Shown here: positions 25,108 through 33,809 of the stretch, in pieces
How positions within the stretch are numbered: position 1 is the stretch's first letter
Layout: each line of letters opens with the position of its first letter
Assembly (NCBI RefSeq): GCF_031178445.1
Contig: NZ_JAPSIY010000004.1
Location: 186,001-250,000, forward strand
Direction: 5' to 3'
DNA: 64,000 bases
Source of the DNA: Microbacterium sp.
GTDB taxonomy: Bacteria > Actinomycetota > Actinomycetes > Actinomycetales > Microbacteriaceae
Made by a program: the position numbers and the translations under genes
Notes under the pieces: generated by a model
Database searches by the model: none
Told to the model about the DNA's origin: nothing
What the model saw: the letters and a program-made list of their open reading frames with translations, nothing else

Positions 25108-25988
25108 ATGGTGCAGTACACGCTGGCTCTGCCCGAAGTCGATCTGGTCTATGACGTGCACGGCCCGTTGCGACCGCGGACGGGCGCCCACCGCTGATGA
25201 TGATCGGTCAGCCGATGGACGCGAGCGGATTCCAGGCGCAGGTGAGGCTGTTCGAGGACCGTACCGTCGTGACGTACGACCCGCGCGGTCTTGGTCGGAG
25301 CACGCGCAAAGACGGGCGCGTCACGAACGAGCCCGAGACTCAGGCCGAGGACGTGCATGCACTCATCGAAGCGCTCGGCGCAGGCCCGGTGGACATGTTC
25401 GCCAGCAGTGGAGGCGCGGTGACCGCGCTCGCCCTGGTCACCGCGTACCCCACGGATGTGGCGACCCTCGTCGCGCACGAGCCTCCGATCGACGCTGTGC
25501 TGCCCGACGCGGATGCCGTCCAGCGGGCGAGGGAGGCCTACACCCGGGTATACCGCGAGAAGGGCTGGGGCGCCGGCATGGCAGCTTTCATCGCGATGAC
25601 CGCGTGGGAGGGCGAGGTCACCGACGAGTTCCTCGCCCAGCCGGCGCCGGACCCGGCGGCGTTCGGGATGCCGACCGAGGACGACGGCGACCGATCGGAT
25701 CCGCTGCTCTCCGACGCGTCGTGGGCCGTGCCCCTCTACCGGCCCGACCTGGAGGCGTTGAAGGCCGCGTCGACGCGGATCGTGATCGCGGTCGGTGAGG
25801 AGTCGCTGAAGGTCTACACCGGTCGAGCCGCCATCGCGCTGGCAGAGCAGCTCGGGCAGGAGCCGACTGTGTTCCCGAGCCACCACGGCGGGTTCATGGG
25901 CGGGGAGTTCGGCTACGCAGGCCAGCCCGAGGCCTTCGCCGCCAGGCTTCGCGAGGTGCTGCAGCATCCTCGGACGGTGGGGCAGTAG
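25108..25988 (+). pseudogene. Alpha/beta hydrolase broken by a 1-nt frameshift
   Basis: The N-terminal frame (25108 onward) reads MVQYTLALPEVDLVYDVHGP and stops at 25197. The body is in another frame, upstream codons of which give VATADGRPPL before MMIGQPMD. Joining the two near 25161-25168 requires one extra base, so a single-nucleotide deletion breaks the gene. The body has YDPRGLGRST, nucleophile region FASSGGAV and final His in SHHGGF. Translation from the ATG at 25197 (263 codons) would lack the first strands. Either a recent pseudogene or a base-calling error. GAGGGAGA precedes the first ATG. Confidence 0.8.
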
Positions 25989-26089
25989 GCGCGTTGGCGT
26001 CCACTCGGTGGCCGAGCGATCCGCGTCGCGCCGGGCTGGTCTGCTCGAAGCATCCGTTGGCGCGTCGGTGCCGGAATCGACGGAGGAGC

Positions 26090-26346
26090 ACGTCGTTCGA
26101 GACCTTGATCGATGAGGGGGCGTCTGCCGACGTCTCCGGCTGGGACTTCTCCTGGCTGGACGGCCGGGCCGCAGTGAAGCGCCCGCCGTGGCGATACGCC
26201 GATCGGCTCGCGGAGCGGCTGAGCGCGGCATCATCCTCCTTGGACATCCAGACCGGCGGCGGCGTGACCTCCGCGACCTGATCCAACGTGACGGTTCGTT
26301 CGTGGCGCACTCCACGAGGCACCTCATCGAAGCACGCCGGCCCTGA
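26090..26346 (+). pseudogene. SAM-dependent methyltransferase remnant
   Basis: Starting after GGAGG (26082-26086) the frame reads TSFETLIDEG, then GWDFSWLDGRA and LDIQTGGG, the N-terminal hallmark of a class I methyltransferase family common in actinobacteria. The expected ATG is ACG at 26090. After GGG the frame breaks, and the next frame gives LIQRDGSFVAHSTRHLIEARRP before TGA at 26344, matching the C-terminal end of the same family. The catalytic middle (roughly 150 residues) is missing. So start-codon loss plus an internal deletion. Confidence 0.7.
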
Positions 26347-26429
26347 GCCGGAGGCGCCACACATCTCTCGCCTAGGACGCGACCGCTATTGTGAGCCTCA
26401 AACTACATCTGACCCACGAGGAGTACCCC

Positions 26430-26507
26430 GTGAGCCACCAACGCACCTCCACCGATCAGGAGGGTCGATCTTCGTACCCCCTCGTTCTGAGAGGGGGTGA
26501 GATCTGA
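26430..26507 (+). CDS. Putative 25-residue leader peptide ORF before the CNNM pair
   Basis: GTG at 26430 follows ACGAGGAG by about 6 bases; 25 codons end in TGA that overlaps the next ATG (TGATG). The peptide (VSHQRTSTDQ..., ending VLRGGEI) has no known family. Its last third is encoded by the hairpin at 26476-26498, so ribosomes translating it would open the structure covering the downstream SD. Coding status is inference from SD, spacing and coupling. Confidence 0.45.
   Translation: MSHQRTSTDQEGRSSYPLVLRGGEI
26476..26498 (+). promoter_or_regulatory. Hairpin sequestering the SD of the first CNNM gene
   Basis: ACCCCCTC / GAGGGGGT make a perfect 8-bp stem with a 7-base loop directly before the ATG at 26507. 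The right arm GAGGGGGTGA is the only purine-rich SD for that start. Suggests translation is gated by the leader ORF or by an ion- or protein-dependent switch. Confidence 0.5.
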
Positions 26508-27916
26508 TGCTCGAAGCAACGCTGACGTTATTGCTCGGCATCCTGCTGACTCTGGCGATCATCGCCGCCTGCGGCTTCTTCGTTGCGCAGGAGTTCGCAT
26601 ACATGTCTGTCGACCGGTCGCGGATGGCCGCCCGTGCGGCGGAGGGAGACGCGCAAGCCCAGCGTGTCCTCGCGATAACCAGGCGAACATCGTTCATGTT
26701 GTCAGGTGCGCAGCTCGGCATCACCGTGACCGGGCTGCTCATCGGCTACGTGGCGGAGCCGCTCATCGGCGAGTCGATCGGAACACTGCTGGGCGGAGTC
26801 GGTGTCGAACCGGCCGTCTCAGTGCTGATCGGCACGACCGGCGCTCTGCTGCTCGCGACGGTCGTCACCATGATCTTCGGCGAGCTCTACCCGAAGAATC
26901 TGGCCATCGCGAGCCCCGAGCCGTTGGCGCGAGCGCTGGCCGTGCCGACCCGCATCTATCTGCTTCTCTTCGGGTGGCTCATCACCGTGTTCGACATCGC
27001 AGCCAATTCCCTCCTGCGCCTGCTGCGCATCGAGCCCCTGGAAGATGTCGATGAAAGCGCGACTCCACGCGACCTGGAGGCGATCATCGAGGACTCACGC
27101 GCGACCGGCGACCTTCCAGACGACCTCTCCTTGATCATCGATCGGATCCTGGACTTTCCGCGGCGAGATGTGGAGCACGCGATGGTGCCGCGCTCGCGGG
27201 TCGAATCGGTCACGGCGGACACCCCGATCGCACAGGTGCGAACCATGATGGCGTCCGGCCACACGCGTTACCCCGTTGTCGGCGACGAGGACGAACCGCT
27301 GGGAGTGGTCGAACTCGTGGACCTGCTGCGTGAGCCCCATTCGCTGGATGCGCCCGTATTGTCGGTCATGCGTGATGCCGTCATCGTCCCCACGTCCATG
27401 CTGCTTCCCGTCGCGCTCCGACGAATGCGCGCATCAGGCAACCAGCTCGCCTGCGTCGTCGACGAGTACGGCAATTTCGACGGCATCCTGACGACCGAGG
27501 ATCTGACCGAGGAAGTCATCGGAGAGATCGAGGACGAGTACGACCTGCATGTGAATGAGGTCGTGCCCCTCGGTGGCGACCGCTGGTCGCTGCCCGGAGA
27601 GGTACCGCTCGACGAGGTCGAGCGATTGATCGGGCACGACATCCCGCATGACTCTCAGACCGTCGCAGGCCTGGTCATCGGGGTGCACGGCGACCTCGCG
27701 CCCGTTGGCACGGTGGTTCGCGTTCATCTTCCCGAACGTCCGCGCGAGGCCGTCCAGGGCAACAGCAGACAGCGCTGGCTGGACATCGAGGTCACAGAAG
27801 TCGGGCGGCACGTACCGTCGCGGCTCGAGCTCCGGCTGCACGACGTGCAGCCCTCGGGGAACCATGACGACAGCGCGGAAGGACCGCTCGCCGACGACGA
27901 GGAGGTGAATCGATGA
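26507..27916 (+). CDS. CNNM/HlyC-CorC family membrane protein with CBS pair
   Basis: 469 residues. DUF21 (CNNM) transmembrane domain at about 1-190 with three or four helices (begins LLLGILLTLAIIAACGFFVAQEFAY), CBS pair at about 205-335 (VPRSRVESV, VVDEYGNFDGILTTEDL) and a C-terminal CorC/HlyC domain (WSLPGEVPLDEVERLIG). Bacterial relatives transport or sense Mg2+/Co2+; the older name is hemolysin-like. The stop overlaps the next gene of the same family (ATGA), suggesting a heteromeric complex. Confidence 0.88.
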   Translation: MLEATLTLLLGILLTLAIIAACGFFVAQEFAYMSVDRSRMAARAAEGDAQAQRVLAITRRTSFMLSGAQLGITVTGLLIGYVAEPLIGESIGTLLGGVGVEPAVSVLIGTTGALLLATVVTMIFGELYPKNLAIASPEPLARALAVPTRIYLLLFGWLITVFDIAANSLLRLLRIEPLEDVDESATPRDLEAIIEDSRATGDLPDDLSLIIDRILDFPRRDVEHAMVPRSRVESVTADTPIAQVRTMMASGHTRYPVVGDEDEPLGVVELVDLLREPHSLDAPVLSVMRDAVIVPTSMLLPVALRRMRASGNQLACVVDEYGNFDGILTTEDLTEEVIGEIEDEYDLHVNEVVPLGGDRWSLPGEVPLDEVERLIGHDIPHDSQTVAGLVIGVHGDLAPVGTVVRVHLPERPREAVQGNSRQRWLDIEVTEVGRHVPSRLELRLHDVQPSGNHDDSAEGPLADDEEVNR

Positions 27917-28923
27917 GCTGGTGGATGGTGACGATCATCACCGGAGTGCTCATCGTCGCCAGCGCGTTCTTCGTCATCGTCGAGTTCGCGCTTCTCGCGG
28001 CGCGAACGCACCGACTTGAGAAGCAGGCGGAGCGGAGCGCGTCTGTGCGCGCGGCGCTTCGCGGTGTCAACGAGCTCACCATCATGCTTGCGTTCGCGCA
28101 GCTCGGGATCACGGCATGCACGTTTCTCCTGGGCGCGATCACGAAGCCGGCTATCGACTACGCGCTGTCGCCACTGTTCGCGACCTGGGGAATGCCGGAC
28201 GTTCTCTCCGACGTGACCGCATTCGTGCTGGCTTTGATCTTTGTGACGTTCCTGCACCTGGTGATCGGCGAGATGGCGCCGAAGTCATGGGCTATCGCGC
28301 ACCCTGAGACAGCGGCGAAGGCCACCGCGATCGCGGCACGCGCGCTCGCCTGGCCATTGCGGCCGTTCCTGACATGGATCAACCAGATTGCCAACCGTCT
28401 GGTGAAGGCGTCAGGAGTCGAGCCCGTGGAGAAGGCGGCGGTCGGCGGTCAGGACGTCGAGACGATCCGTGCGCTCGTGGCGCACTCGCAGGCGGCGGGA
28501 ACCCTCGAGGAGCAGTACTCCACGCCGATTGCCCGTGTGCTCTCCCTGGGCACTCTCACCATCGCGGACGTCGCGCGAATAGAGCACGACCCCGTCGCGG
28601 TCCCGGAATCTGCGACAGTCGCAGATCTGCAGGCGGCGGCTGCGGCGTCCGGCCATCTGCGCATCCTCGTAGGAACCGGCCCGGGAGCCCGCGTCGCCCA
28701 CGTGCGCGACACTCTCGGCCTGGACGGAGGGGTGCCCGCGGCGACAGTCGCCCGCGCACCGCTCGTGCTCGCACCGGACGTGCCCGCATACGAAGCGCTG
28801 GCAAGGATGCGCCGCGGTCGAGAGCAGCTGGCCACGGTGGTCGAGGAAGGGCGACTCATAGGCGTCGTGACGCTCGACGACCTGCTGACCGAAGTGCTGC
28901 CTGGCGCGCCGGGCGACGATTGA
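27913..28923 (+). CDS. Second CNNM-family membrane protein with CBS domains
   Basis: 336 residues, shorter than its neighbour: CNNM transmembrane domain (about 1-185), a weaker CBS pair (LGTLTIADVARIEHD ... VVEEGRLIGVVTLDDLL), and no CorC/HlyC domain. Start overlaps the first gene. Paired long-plus-short CNNM genes are common in actinobacteria and probably assemble together as a divalent-cation transporter or sensor (inference). Confidence 0.86.
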   Translation: MSWWMVTIITGVLIVASAFFVIVEFALLAARTHRLEKQAERSASVRAALRGVNELTIMLAFAQLGITACTFLLGAITKPAIDYALSPLFATWGMPDVLSDVTAFVLALIFVTFLHLVIGEMAPKSWAIAHPETAAKATAIAARALAWPLRPFLTWINQIANRLVKASGVEPVEKAAVGGQDVETIRALVAHSQAAGTLEEQYSTPIARVLSLGTLTIADVARIEHDPVAVPESATVADLQAAAAASGHLRILVGTGPGARVAHVRDTLGLDGGVPAATVARAPLVLAPDVPAYEALARMRRGREQLATVVEEGRLIGVVTLDDLLTEVLPGAPGDD

Positions 28924-28979
28924 GCCCGCGGGCATCCATCGACCTGCCCCTCACCACCTCTCGGAAATCCACTGTTGAG

Positions 28980-28996
28980 CTTGACGTTGCGTAAAG
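28980..28996. promoter_or_regulatory. MerR-type dyad in the promoter of the TipAS gene
   Basis: CTTGACG-TTG-CGTAAAG is an imperfect inverted repeat (6 of 7) containing a TTGACG -35-like element, ending 16 bases before the ATG. MerR-family (TipA, MtaN-like) sites have this form. A MerR regulator is not encoded in the window, so the factor would act in trans. Confidence 0.4.
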
Positions 28997-29012
28997 GTTT
29001 ACCGTCGTCGTC

Positions 29013-29501
29013 ATGACCACACGAAGGATGCAGTCGCCATTGTCAGGCGCAGAGAAGAGAGAACTCTGGGGTGAGTTCGCCGATCACGAGGAAGAGCTTC
29101 TCGATGAGGTCCAAGCCCGCTGGGGTGACAGTGCGGCCTACGAGGAGTCGGCTCGTCGCGTATCCCAATACGGCAGAAAGGAATGGGAACTGATCAACGC
29201 CGCCAACGCGCAGATCGAGATCCGCATCGCCGAGCTCATGGATGCGCGATGCTCACCGGCGAGCGAAGAGGCGATGGCTGTCGCCGAGGCGCAGCGCGCC
29301 CACATCGACCGGTGGTTCTATCCGATGGACCACGCTTTCCAGGTGCTCAAGAGCGCCCTCTATGTCGATGATCCGCGATTCCGCGCAGGGATCGAAGAGA
29401 ACACGCGTCCCGGCGCCGCCGAGTGGCTCAGAGACGCGATCGTCGCGAACGCCGCCCGTCACGGGCAGCCCGCGATGGATCAGGAAACGAAGGAGGGATG
29501 A
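29013..29501 (+). CDS. Stand-alone TipAS antibiotic-recognition domain protein
   Basis: 162 residues resembling the C-terminal drug-binding domain of TipA-type MerR regulators: ARWGDSAAYEESARR, then HIDRWFYPMDHAFQ and YVDDPRFRAGIEEN. The N-terminal MerR helix-turn-helix and coiled coil are absent, like the short TipAS form of Streptomyces that sequesters thiopeptides. Start ATG at 29013 without a strong SD, perhaps leaderless. Probably binds and neutralises a hydrophobic or cyclic compound (inference). The stop overlaps the next start. Confidence 0.75.
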   Translation: MTTRRMQSPLSGAEKRELWGEFADHEEELLDEVQARWGDSAAYEESARRVSQYGRKEWELINAANAQIEIRIAELMDARCSPASEEAMAVAEAQRAHIDRWFYPMDHAFQVLKSALYVDDPRFRAGIEENTRPGAAEWLRDAIVANAARHGQPAMDQETKEG

Positions 29502-30163
29502 TGCTTCTCAGTGTCAACACGTTCGTCAGTCTCGACAGCGTCATGCAGGGACCGGGAGCTCCCGACGAAGATGAGAGCGGTGGGTTCGACCGCGGAGGGT
29601 GGATCGTTCCACTCGTCACGGACGAATCCGACGCCGTGGTCAACGGCTGGTTCCGCAAAGCCAGCGCGATTCTGGTGGGACGGAACACCTTCCAGATGAT
29701 GCGCGCCTACTGGTCTCGGGTCACCGATCCTGATGACATCGTCGCCACCGCGTTGAACACCTGGCCGAAGTACGTCGTCAGCGACACGCTCTCCGACGAG
29801 GATGCCGCCTGGGGGCCGACGACCGTTCTGCGCGGCGATCTCGTCGAGAACATCCGACGGCTGAAGGAGCAGACGCCCGGTGATGGCGAGCTCCAGGTAC
29901 ACGGCAGCTGGCGGCTGGCTCGCGCGCTGCACGATGCGGGGCTGGTGGACATCGTCCGGATCCTGCAGTTCCCGGTCGTCGTCGGCTCCGGGAAGCGTCT
30001 CTTCCCGGTGGATGCCGTGCCTGCGGGCTACACCGTGGACTCGGCGGAGTCACGGATTCTCGGAAACGGGACCGTGGCGCTGACACTGCGCGCTGCGTAT
30101 GTGGGCCGCATGGACGCGGGCTCGTATCTGGTGGACGAAGGGCAGCGGATCGAATCGTCCTGA
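29498..30163 (+). CDS. Dihydrofolate reductase family protein (RibD C-terminal-like)
   Basis: 221 residues; two adjacent ATGs (29498, 29501) follow AAGGAGGG, of which the second has better spacing. RibD-C/DHFR-like fold with ILVGRNTFQMM, VVSDTLSD and LQVHGSWRLARAL. Such stand-alone actinobacterial proteins (YwjB/YyaP-like) are NADPH-dependent reductases of unknown substrate. Coupled to the TipAS gene (ATGATG). Confidence 0.82.
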   Translation: MMLLSVNTFVSLDSVMQGPGAPDEDESGGFDRGGWIVPLVTDESDAVVNGWFRKASAILVGRNTFQMMRAYWSRVTDPDDIVATALNTWPKYVVSDTLSDEDAAWGPTTVLRGDLVENIRRLKEQTPGDGELQVHGSWRLARALHDAGLVDIVRILQFPVVVGSGKRLFPVDAVPAGYTVDSAESRILGNGTVALTLRAAYVGRMDAGSYLVDEGQRIESS

Positions 30164-30201
30164 GACCGACGAGTCGTAAACGTCGGCCGGCGAGACCTCG
30201 A

Positions 30202-30236
30202 CCGGTGTGCTGGCGATCCAGTCGTCAGCACACCGG
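30202..30236. terminator. Bidirectional terminator hairpin
   Basis: CCGGTGTGCTG / CAGCACACCGG, a perfect 11-bp stem with a 13-base loop, between the convergent reductase and E2 genes. Confidence 0.7.
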
Positions 30237-30248
30237 GCGGACGCCCGT

Positions 30249-31565
30249 TCACGCGAGGAGGCGCATCGGATGCTCGATCAGGGTGGTGAGCGAGTCGAGG
30301 AACCGTGCTGCGAGTGCGCCGTCGATGATGCGGTGGTCGGCGGACAGGGTGAGACGCATCGTGTGTCTGGCTGCGATCTCGCCGTCGCGGACGACGGCTT
30401 CGGGCAGCGCGCTACCCACGGCGAGGATCGCACCCTCGGGGGGATTGATGATCGCCGTGAACTGTTCGACGCCGTACATTCCGAGATTGCTGATCGTGAA
30501 CGTGCCACCCGTCAGGTGAGTCGCGTTGAGACCCTGCGCCTGCGCGAGCCTCACCAGATGCTTGGACTCCGCAGCGATGTGGGAGACGGTCTTCTCATCG
30601 GCATCCGGGATGACCGGCACGACCAGGCCGGCTTCCGATGCAACTGCGATGCCGATGTTCACGCGTCCGTGAAGCAGCGTGCTTCCTCGATCCTCTGCCG
30701 AGTACGAGGCGTTGACATCCGGGTGCAGCCGGAGGGCGATCGCACAGGCGCGGACCACGAGGTCGTTCACGCTGATCCTGGTGCGAGACTCCTCGAGCTG
30801 AAGGTTGAGTTCCGCTCGGAGGGCGAGCAGATCCTCGACATCGGCCACAGCAGTCACGGAGAAGTGAGGCGTCGTGCTGCTGCTCTCGGCCAGGCGACGG
30901 CTGATGACCTGACGGACCTTGTCGAACGGCACTGCTTCGGAGCCCCGAGGATCGGATGCGTCCCTCGCCACCGGCACCTCGGGCGCCGTTGACACCGTCG
31001 CCTCCGACTCTGCGTTCGTGCCGTGGTGCGCCAGCGCGTCCTCGATGTCGGCACGCACGATTCGGCCTCCGGGACCTGATCCCTTGACCGCGTCGAGGTC
31101 GACGGAGTGCTCGCGGGCGAGCCGACGCACGAGAGGGGTGGCGAGTACCCGTCCCGTTGGGCGAGCGCTCGAGATCGCCGCCGAAGCCCGGGCATCGGCC
31201 TGCGCCACGCGATCAACCGACGTGGCGCGAACGTTCGCGACGCCCTGACCGGTCGCCGGTTCGCTACCCCGATCCTCACCGCCGGCATCGGCGGCGGTGA
31301 GGCGCGGGGTCTCCGTCGCCGCCGCCTCCGCGCCGTCGTCCAGCCGGGCGATGACGGTACCGATGGCCGCCTCCTCCCCGGCCGGGACGAGGATCTCTCG
31401 CAGGATTCCGGAGTCGTAGGCCTCGTAGTCCATCACGGCCTTGTCGGTCTCGATTTCGACCAGGACGTCGCCCACGGCGACTGTGTCGCCAGGTCGTTTG
31501 TGCCACGCGGCGATGGCGCCCTCTTCCATGGTGTCGGAGAGGCGGGGCATGTGAATGTCGATCAT
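30249..31565 (-). CDS. Dihydrolipoamide acyltransferase (E2) of a 2-oxoacid dehydrogenase complex
   Basis: 438 residues. One lipoyl domain (1-80, lipoyl Lys K42 in EIETDKAVMDYEA), an Ala/Thr-rich linker, E3/E1-binding domain (about 145-180, ATPLVRRLAREHSVDLDAV) and catalytic domain with DHRIIDG near the C-terminus holding the active His and Asp. ATG at 31565, 10 bp after the E1beta stop. It transfers the acyl group from lipoate to CoA. Pyruvate, acetoin or a branched 2-oxoacid are all possible. Confidence 0.88.
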   Translation of the reverse strand: MIDIHMPRLSDTMEEGAIAAWHKRPGDTVAVGDVLVEIETDKAVMDYEAYDSGILREILVPAGEEAAIGTVIARLDDGAEAAATETPRLTAADAGGEDRGSEPATGQGVANVRATSVDRVAQADARASAAISSARPTGRVLATPLVRRLAREHSVDLDAVKGSGPGGRIVRADIEDALAHHGTNAESEATVSTAPEVPVARDASDPRGSEAVPFDKVRQVISRRLAESSSTTPHFSVTAVADVEDLLALRAELNLQLEESRTRISVNDLVVRACAIALRLHPDVNASYSAEDRGSTLLHGRVNIGIAVASEAGLVVPVIPDADEKTVSHIAAESKHLVRLAQAQGLNATHLTGGTFTISNLGMYGVEQFTAIINPPEGAILAVGSALPEAVVRDGEIAARHTMRLTLSADHRIIDGALAARFLDSLTTLIEHPMRLLA

Positions 31566-31575
31566 CAGTCGTCCT

Positions 31576-32571
31576 TCAGGCGCGGCGCGAGACGGCAAGG
31601 AGCGTCTGCCGGATCGCGGTCTCCGCGTCGGCCGCGGAGGGGAGGGCCGCCGTCTCCAGCGGCTTGGAATAGGGGAGGGGCACTTCGGCCATGGCGACGC
31701 GACGCACGGGGGCGTCGAGCCAGTCGAACGCGCCATCCGAGATCGTGGCGGCGATCTCGGCACCGATGCCGTAGGTGAGCCAGTCGTCTTCGAGGACGAC
31801 CGCACAGTGGGTCTTCCTCACCGAGGCGATGACTGTCTCGCGATCGAGAGGACGCAGGCTTCGCAGATCGACGACCTCGACGTCGATCCCATCGGACTCG
31901 GCGAGACGCTCTGCGACCTCCAGAGCCACCGCGGCCATGCGCGAGTATGCGACGACGGTGATGTCCGTTCCCTTTCGGGTGACGGCCGCGCGACCAATCT
32001 CCGCGGGCACGTCCTCATCGGGGACGTCGCCCTTGCTGTTGTAGAGAGCGAGGTTCTCGAGGAAGAGCACGGGGTCGTCGTCGCGGATCGCCGCGAGGAG
32101 GAGGGCTTTCGCGTCTGCCGGGCTGGACGGCGCCACCACTTTCATCCCTGGGACGAAGGCGTAGTAGAGCTCGATGTTCTGCGAGTGAGTCGCACCGAGC
32201 TGCTGGCCTCCGCCGCCCGGCGTGCGGATGACGAGCGGAACCTTGGCCTGCCCTCCGAACATGCCGTAGATCTTCGCCGCGTGGTTGACGATCTGATCGA
32301 GGGCGAGGAGTGAGAAGTTGATGGTCATGATCTCGACGACGGGGCGCAGCCCCAGCATCGCGGCCCCGATCGCCGCGCCCGTGAATCCTTCCTCCGCGAT
32401 GGGCGTGTCGCGCACCCGCCTCTCGCCGAACTCGGCGAGCATGCCCGCCGTGATCTTGTAAGAGCCTTCGAAGACGCCGATCTCCTCACCCAGGAGGACG
32501 ACGTTCTCATCGCGCAACATCTCCGAGCGCAGCGTGTCGTGCAGGGCCTGCCGGTAGGTCATGAGGGTCAT
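31576..32571 (-). CDS. 2-oxoacid (pyruvate/acetoin-type) dehydrogenase E1 beta subunit
   Basis: 331 residues, transketolase-like pyrimidine-binding and C-terminal domains: LLGEEIGVFEGSYKIT, DTPIAEEGFTGAAIGAAM (the Glu activating ThDP), RTPGGGGQQLGATHSQ. Forms an alpha2beta2 E1 with the overlapping upstream gene (ATGA). The sequence fits the pyruvate/acetoin branch rather than branched-chain E1, but the substrate is not certain. Confidence 0.88.
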   Translation of the reverse strand: MTLMTYRQALHDTLRSEMLRDENVVLLGEEIGVFEGSYKITAGMLAEFGERRVRDTPIAEEGFTGAAIGAAMLGLRPVVEIMTINFSLLALDQIVNHAAKIYGMFGGQAKVPLVIRTPGGGGQQLGATHSQNIELYYAFVPGMKVVAPSSPADAKALLLAAIRDDDPVLFLENLALYNSKGDVPDEDVPAEIGRAAVTRKGTDITVVAYSRMAAVALEVAERLAESDGIDVEVVDLRSLRPLDRETVIASVRKTHCAVVLEDDWLTYGIGAEIAATISDGAFDWLDAPVRRVAMAEVPLPYSKPLETAALPSAADAETAIRQTLLAVSRRA

Positions 32572-33668
32572 TCGGATGCTCCGATCGTGGCGAAGGGTGC
32601 CGGTTCGAACAGCGCTTGCCCTGGCAGCCGCCGCGAGTCGTTGGGTACCGGCGTGGCGTACGTGTAGTCGAACAGCGTGTCGGTCGCGGGATGCGGACTT
32701 CCCTCGGCGAATGCGACGGCATCGGCGACGTCCTGGGCGGCTGCTGCATCGATCTCGGTGATCGCCTCATCGGTGAGGATTCCTTTTTCTGCGAGGCGCA
32801 CAGCGAATGCGGCGATCGGATCACCGGCCTTCAACGTCTCCGCCTCAGCCTTCGTCCGGTACTTCGCCGGATCCACGACCGAGTGGCCCTTCAGGCGTGC
32901 GCTGACGGTTTCGAGGAGGAAAGGCCTTCCCTCACGCGCCATGGACAGTGCGGCCGAAGTCGCGTCGTGGACCGCGACAGGATCGTTACCGTCCACTCGC
33001 GCCGACGACATCCGATACGACGCGGCGCGCTTGTAGAGCTCGGGCTCTCCGGATGCCTTCTCGACCGTGGTTCCCATTCCGAGTCCGTTGTTGACGATGA
33101 CGTAGACGATGGGCAGGTTCCAGAGCGCGGCGATGTTCAGCGACTCGTGGAACGCGCCGATATTTGTCGTGCCGTCGCCCATGACGCAGACGACCGCTTC
33201 GGTGCCCTGACGGTAGTCGACGGCGAAGGCTGCTCCGGTGGCCAGGGGCAGCTGACCGCCGACGATGCCGTAACCGCCGAGAAGTCGCGATTCCATGTCG
33301 AAGAGGTGCATCGAACCGCCCCATCCTCTGGATACGCCGCCGCTGCGCCCGTAGAGCTCGGCCATGATCCGTCCAGGCGCGATTCCGCGACCCAGCGCAT
33401 ATCCGTGTTCCCGGTAGTTCGCGAACAGGTAGTCGCTCGGCCGCATGGCGGAGGTCACGCCGACGACGGTCGCTTCCTCGCCCAGGTTCAGATGGCAGTA
33501 TCCACCGATCTCCGCTTGGGTGTACGACCGGGCCGCGCGCTCCTCGAACCGCCGGATGAGCACCATCTGCCGGTAGAAGGCCAGTAGCCCGTCGCGATCA
33601 GCGGTTTCCTCCTTCCGCGGCGCGGTGGCGATCGGCTTCCGTGATGTCGTCGACTTGCGGCCGGCCAT
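32568..33668 (-). CDS. 2-oxoacid (pyruvate/acetoin-type) dehydrogenase E1 alpha subunit
   Basis: 366 residues with a 30-residue basic N-terminal extension (Lys/Ser/Thr-rich). ThDP-binding motif GDGTTNIGAFHESLN ... NN near residue 165-195, and phosphorylation-loop region AASYRMSS. Decarboxylates a 2-oxoacid with ThDP and acylates the E2 lipoate. First gene of an E1alpha-E1beta-E2 operon; no E3 (dihydrolipoyl dehydrogenase) is nearby, so it must borrow one. Divergent from a TetR gene with a palindrome between. Confidence 0.88.
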   Translation of the reverse strand: MAGRKSTTSRKPIATAPRKEETADRDGLLAFYRQMVLIRRFEERAARSYTQAEIGGYCHLNLGEEATVVGVTSAMRPSDYLFANYREHGYALGRGIAPGRIMAELYGRSGGVSRGWGGSMHLFDMESRLLGGYGIVGGQLPLATGAAFAVDYRQGTEAVVCVMGDGTTNIGAFHESLNIAALWNLPIVYVIVNNGLGMGTTVEKASGEPELYKRAASYRMSSARVDGNDPVAVHDATSAALSMAREGRPFLLETVSARLKGHSVVDPAKYRTKAEAETLKAGDPIAAFAVRLAEKGILTDEAITEIDAAAAQDVADAVAFAEGSPHPATDTLFDYTYATPVPNDSRRLPGQALFEPAPFATIGASE

Positions 33669-33734
33669 CGGGCTCCTCCTGTCACGCCCTTACCCGGGCT
33701 CTGGTGTCCATCGCTCGGTGATGGTCGAGTGATG

Positions 33735-33758
33735 TAATGATACGAGTACGTGTCATTA
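33735..33758. promoter_or_regulatory. Palindromic operator candidate (TetR/E1alpha divergent promoter)
   Basis: TAATGATACG-AGTA-CGTGTCATTA: inverted halves TAATGAYACG match at 9 of 10 positions. Centrally placed in the 141-bp divergent gap, the usual location of a TetR site controlling both directions. Confidence 0.6.
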
Positions 33759-33809
33759 TAGGATGGTGCAAGCGCCGGTCGCGACCGGCAGGGCGAGCGA
33801 GAGGACCAC

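Noticed and set aside
26350..26506. M-box (Mg2+) or yybP-ykoY riboswitch upstream of the CNNM pair
   Set aside because: No consensus blocks; the leader ORF and SD hairpin explain the region better.
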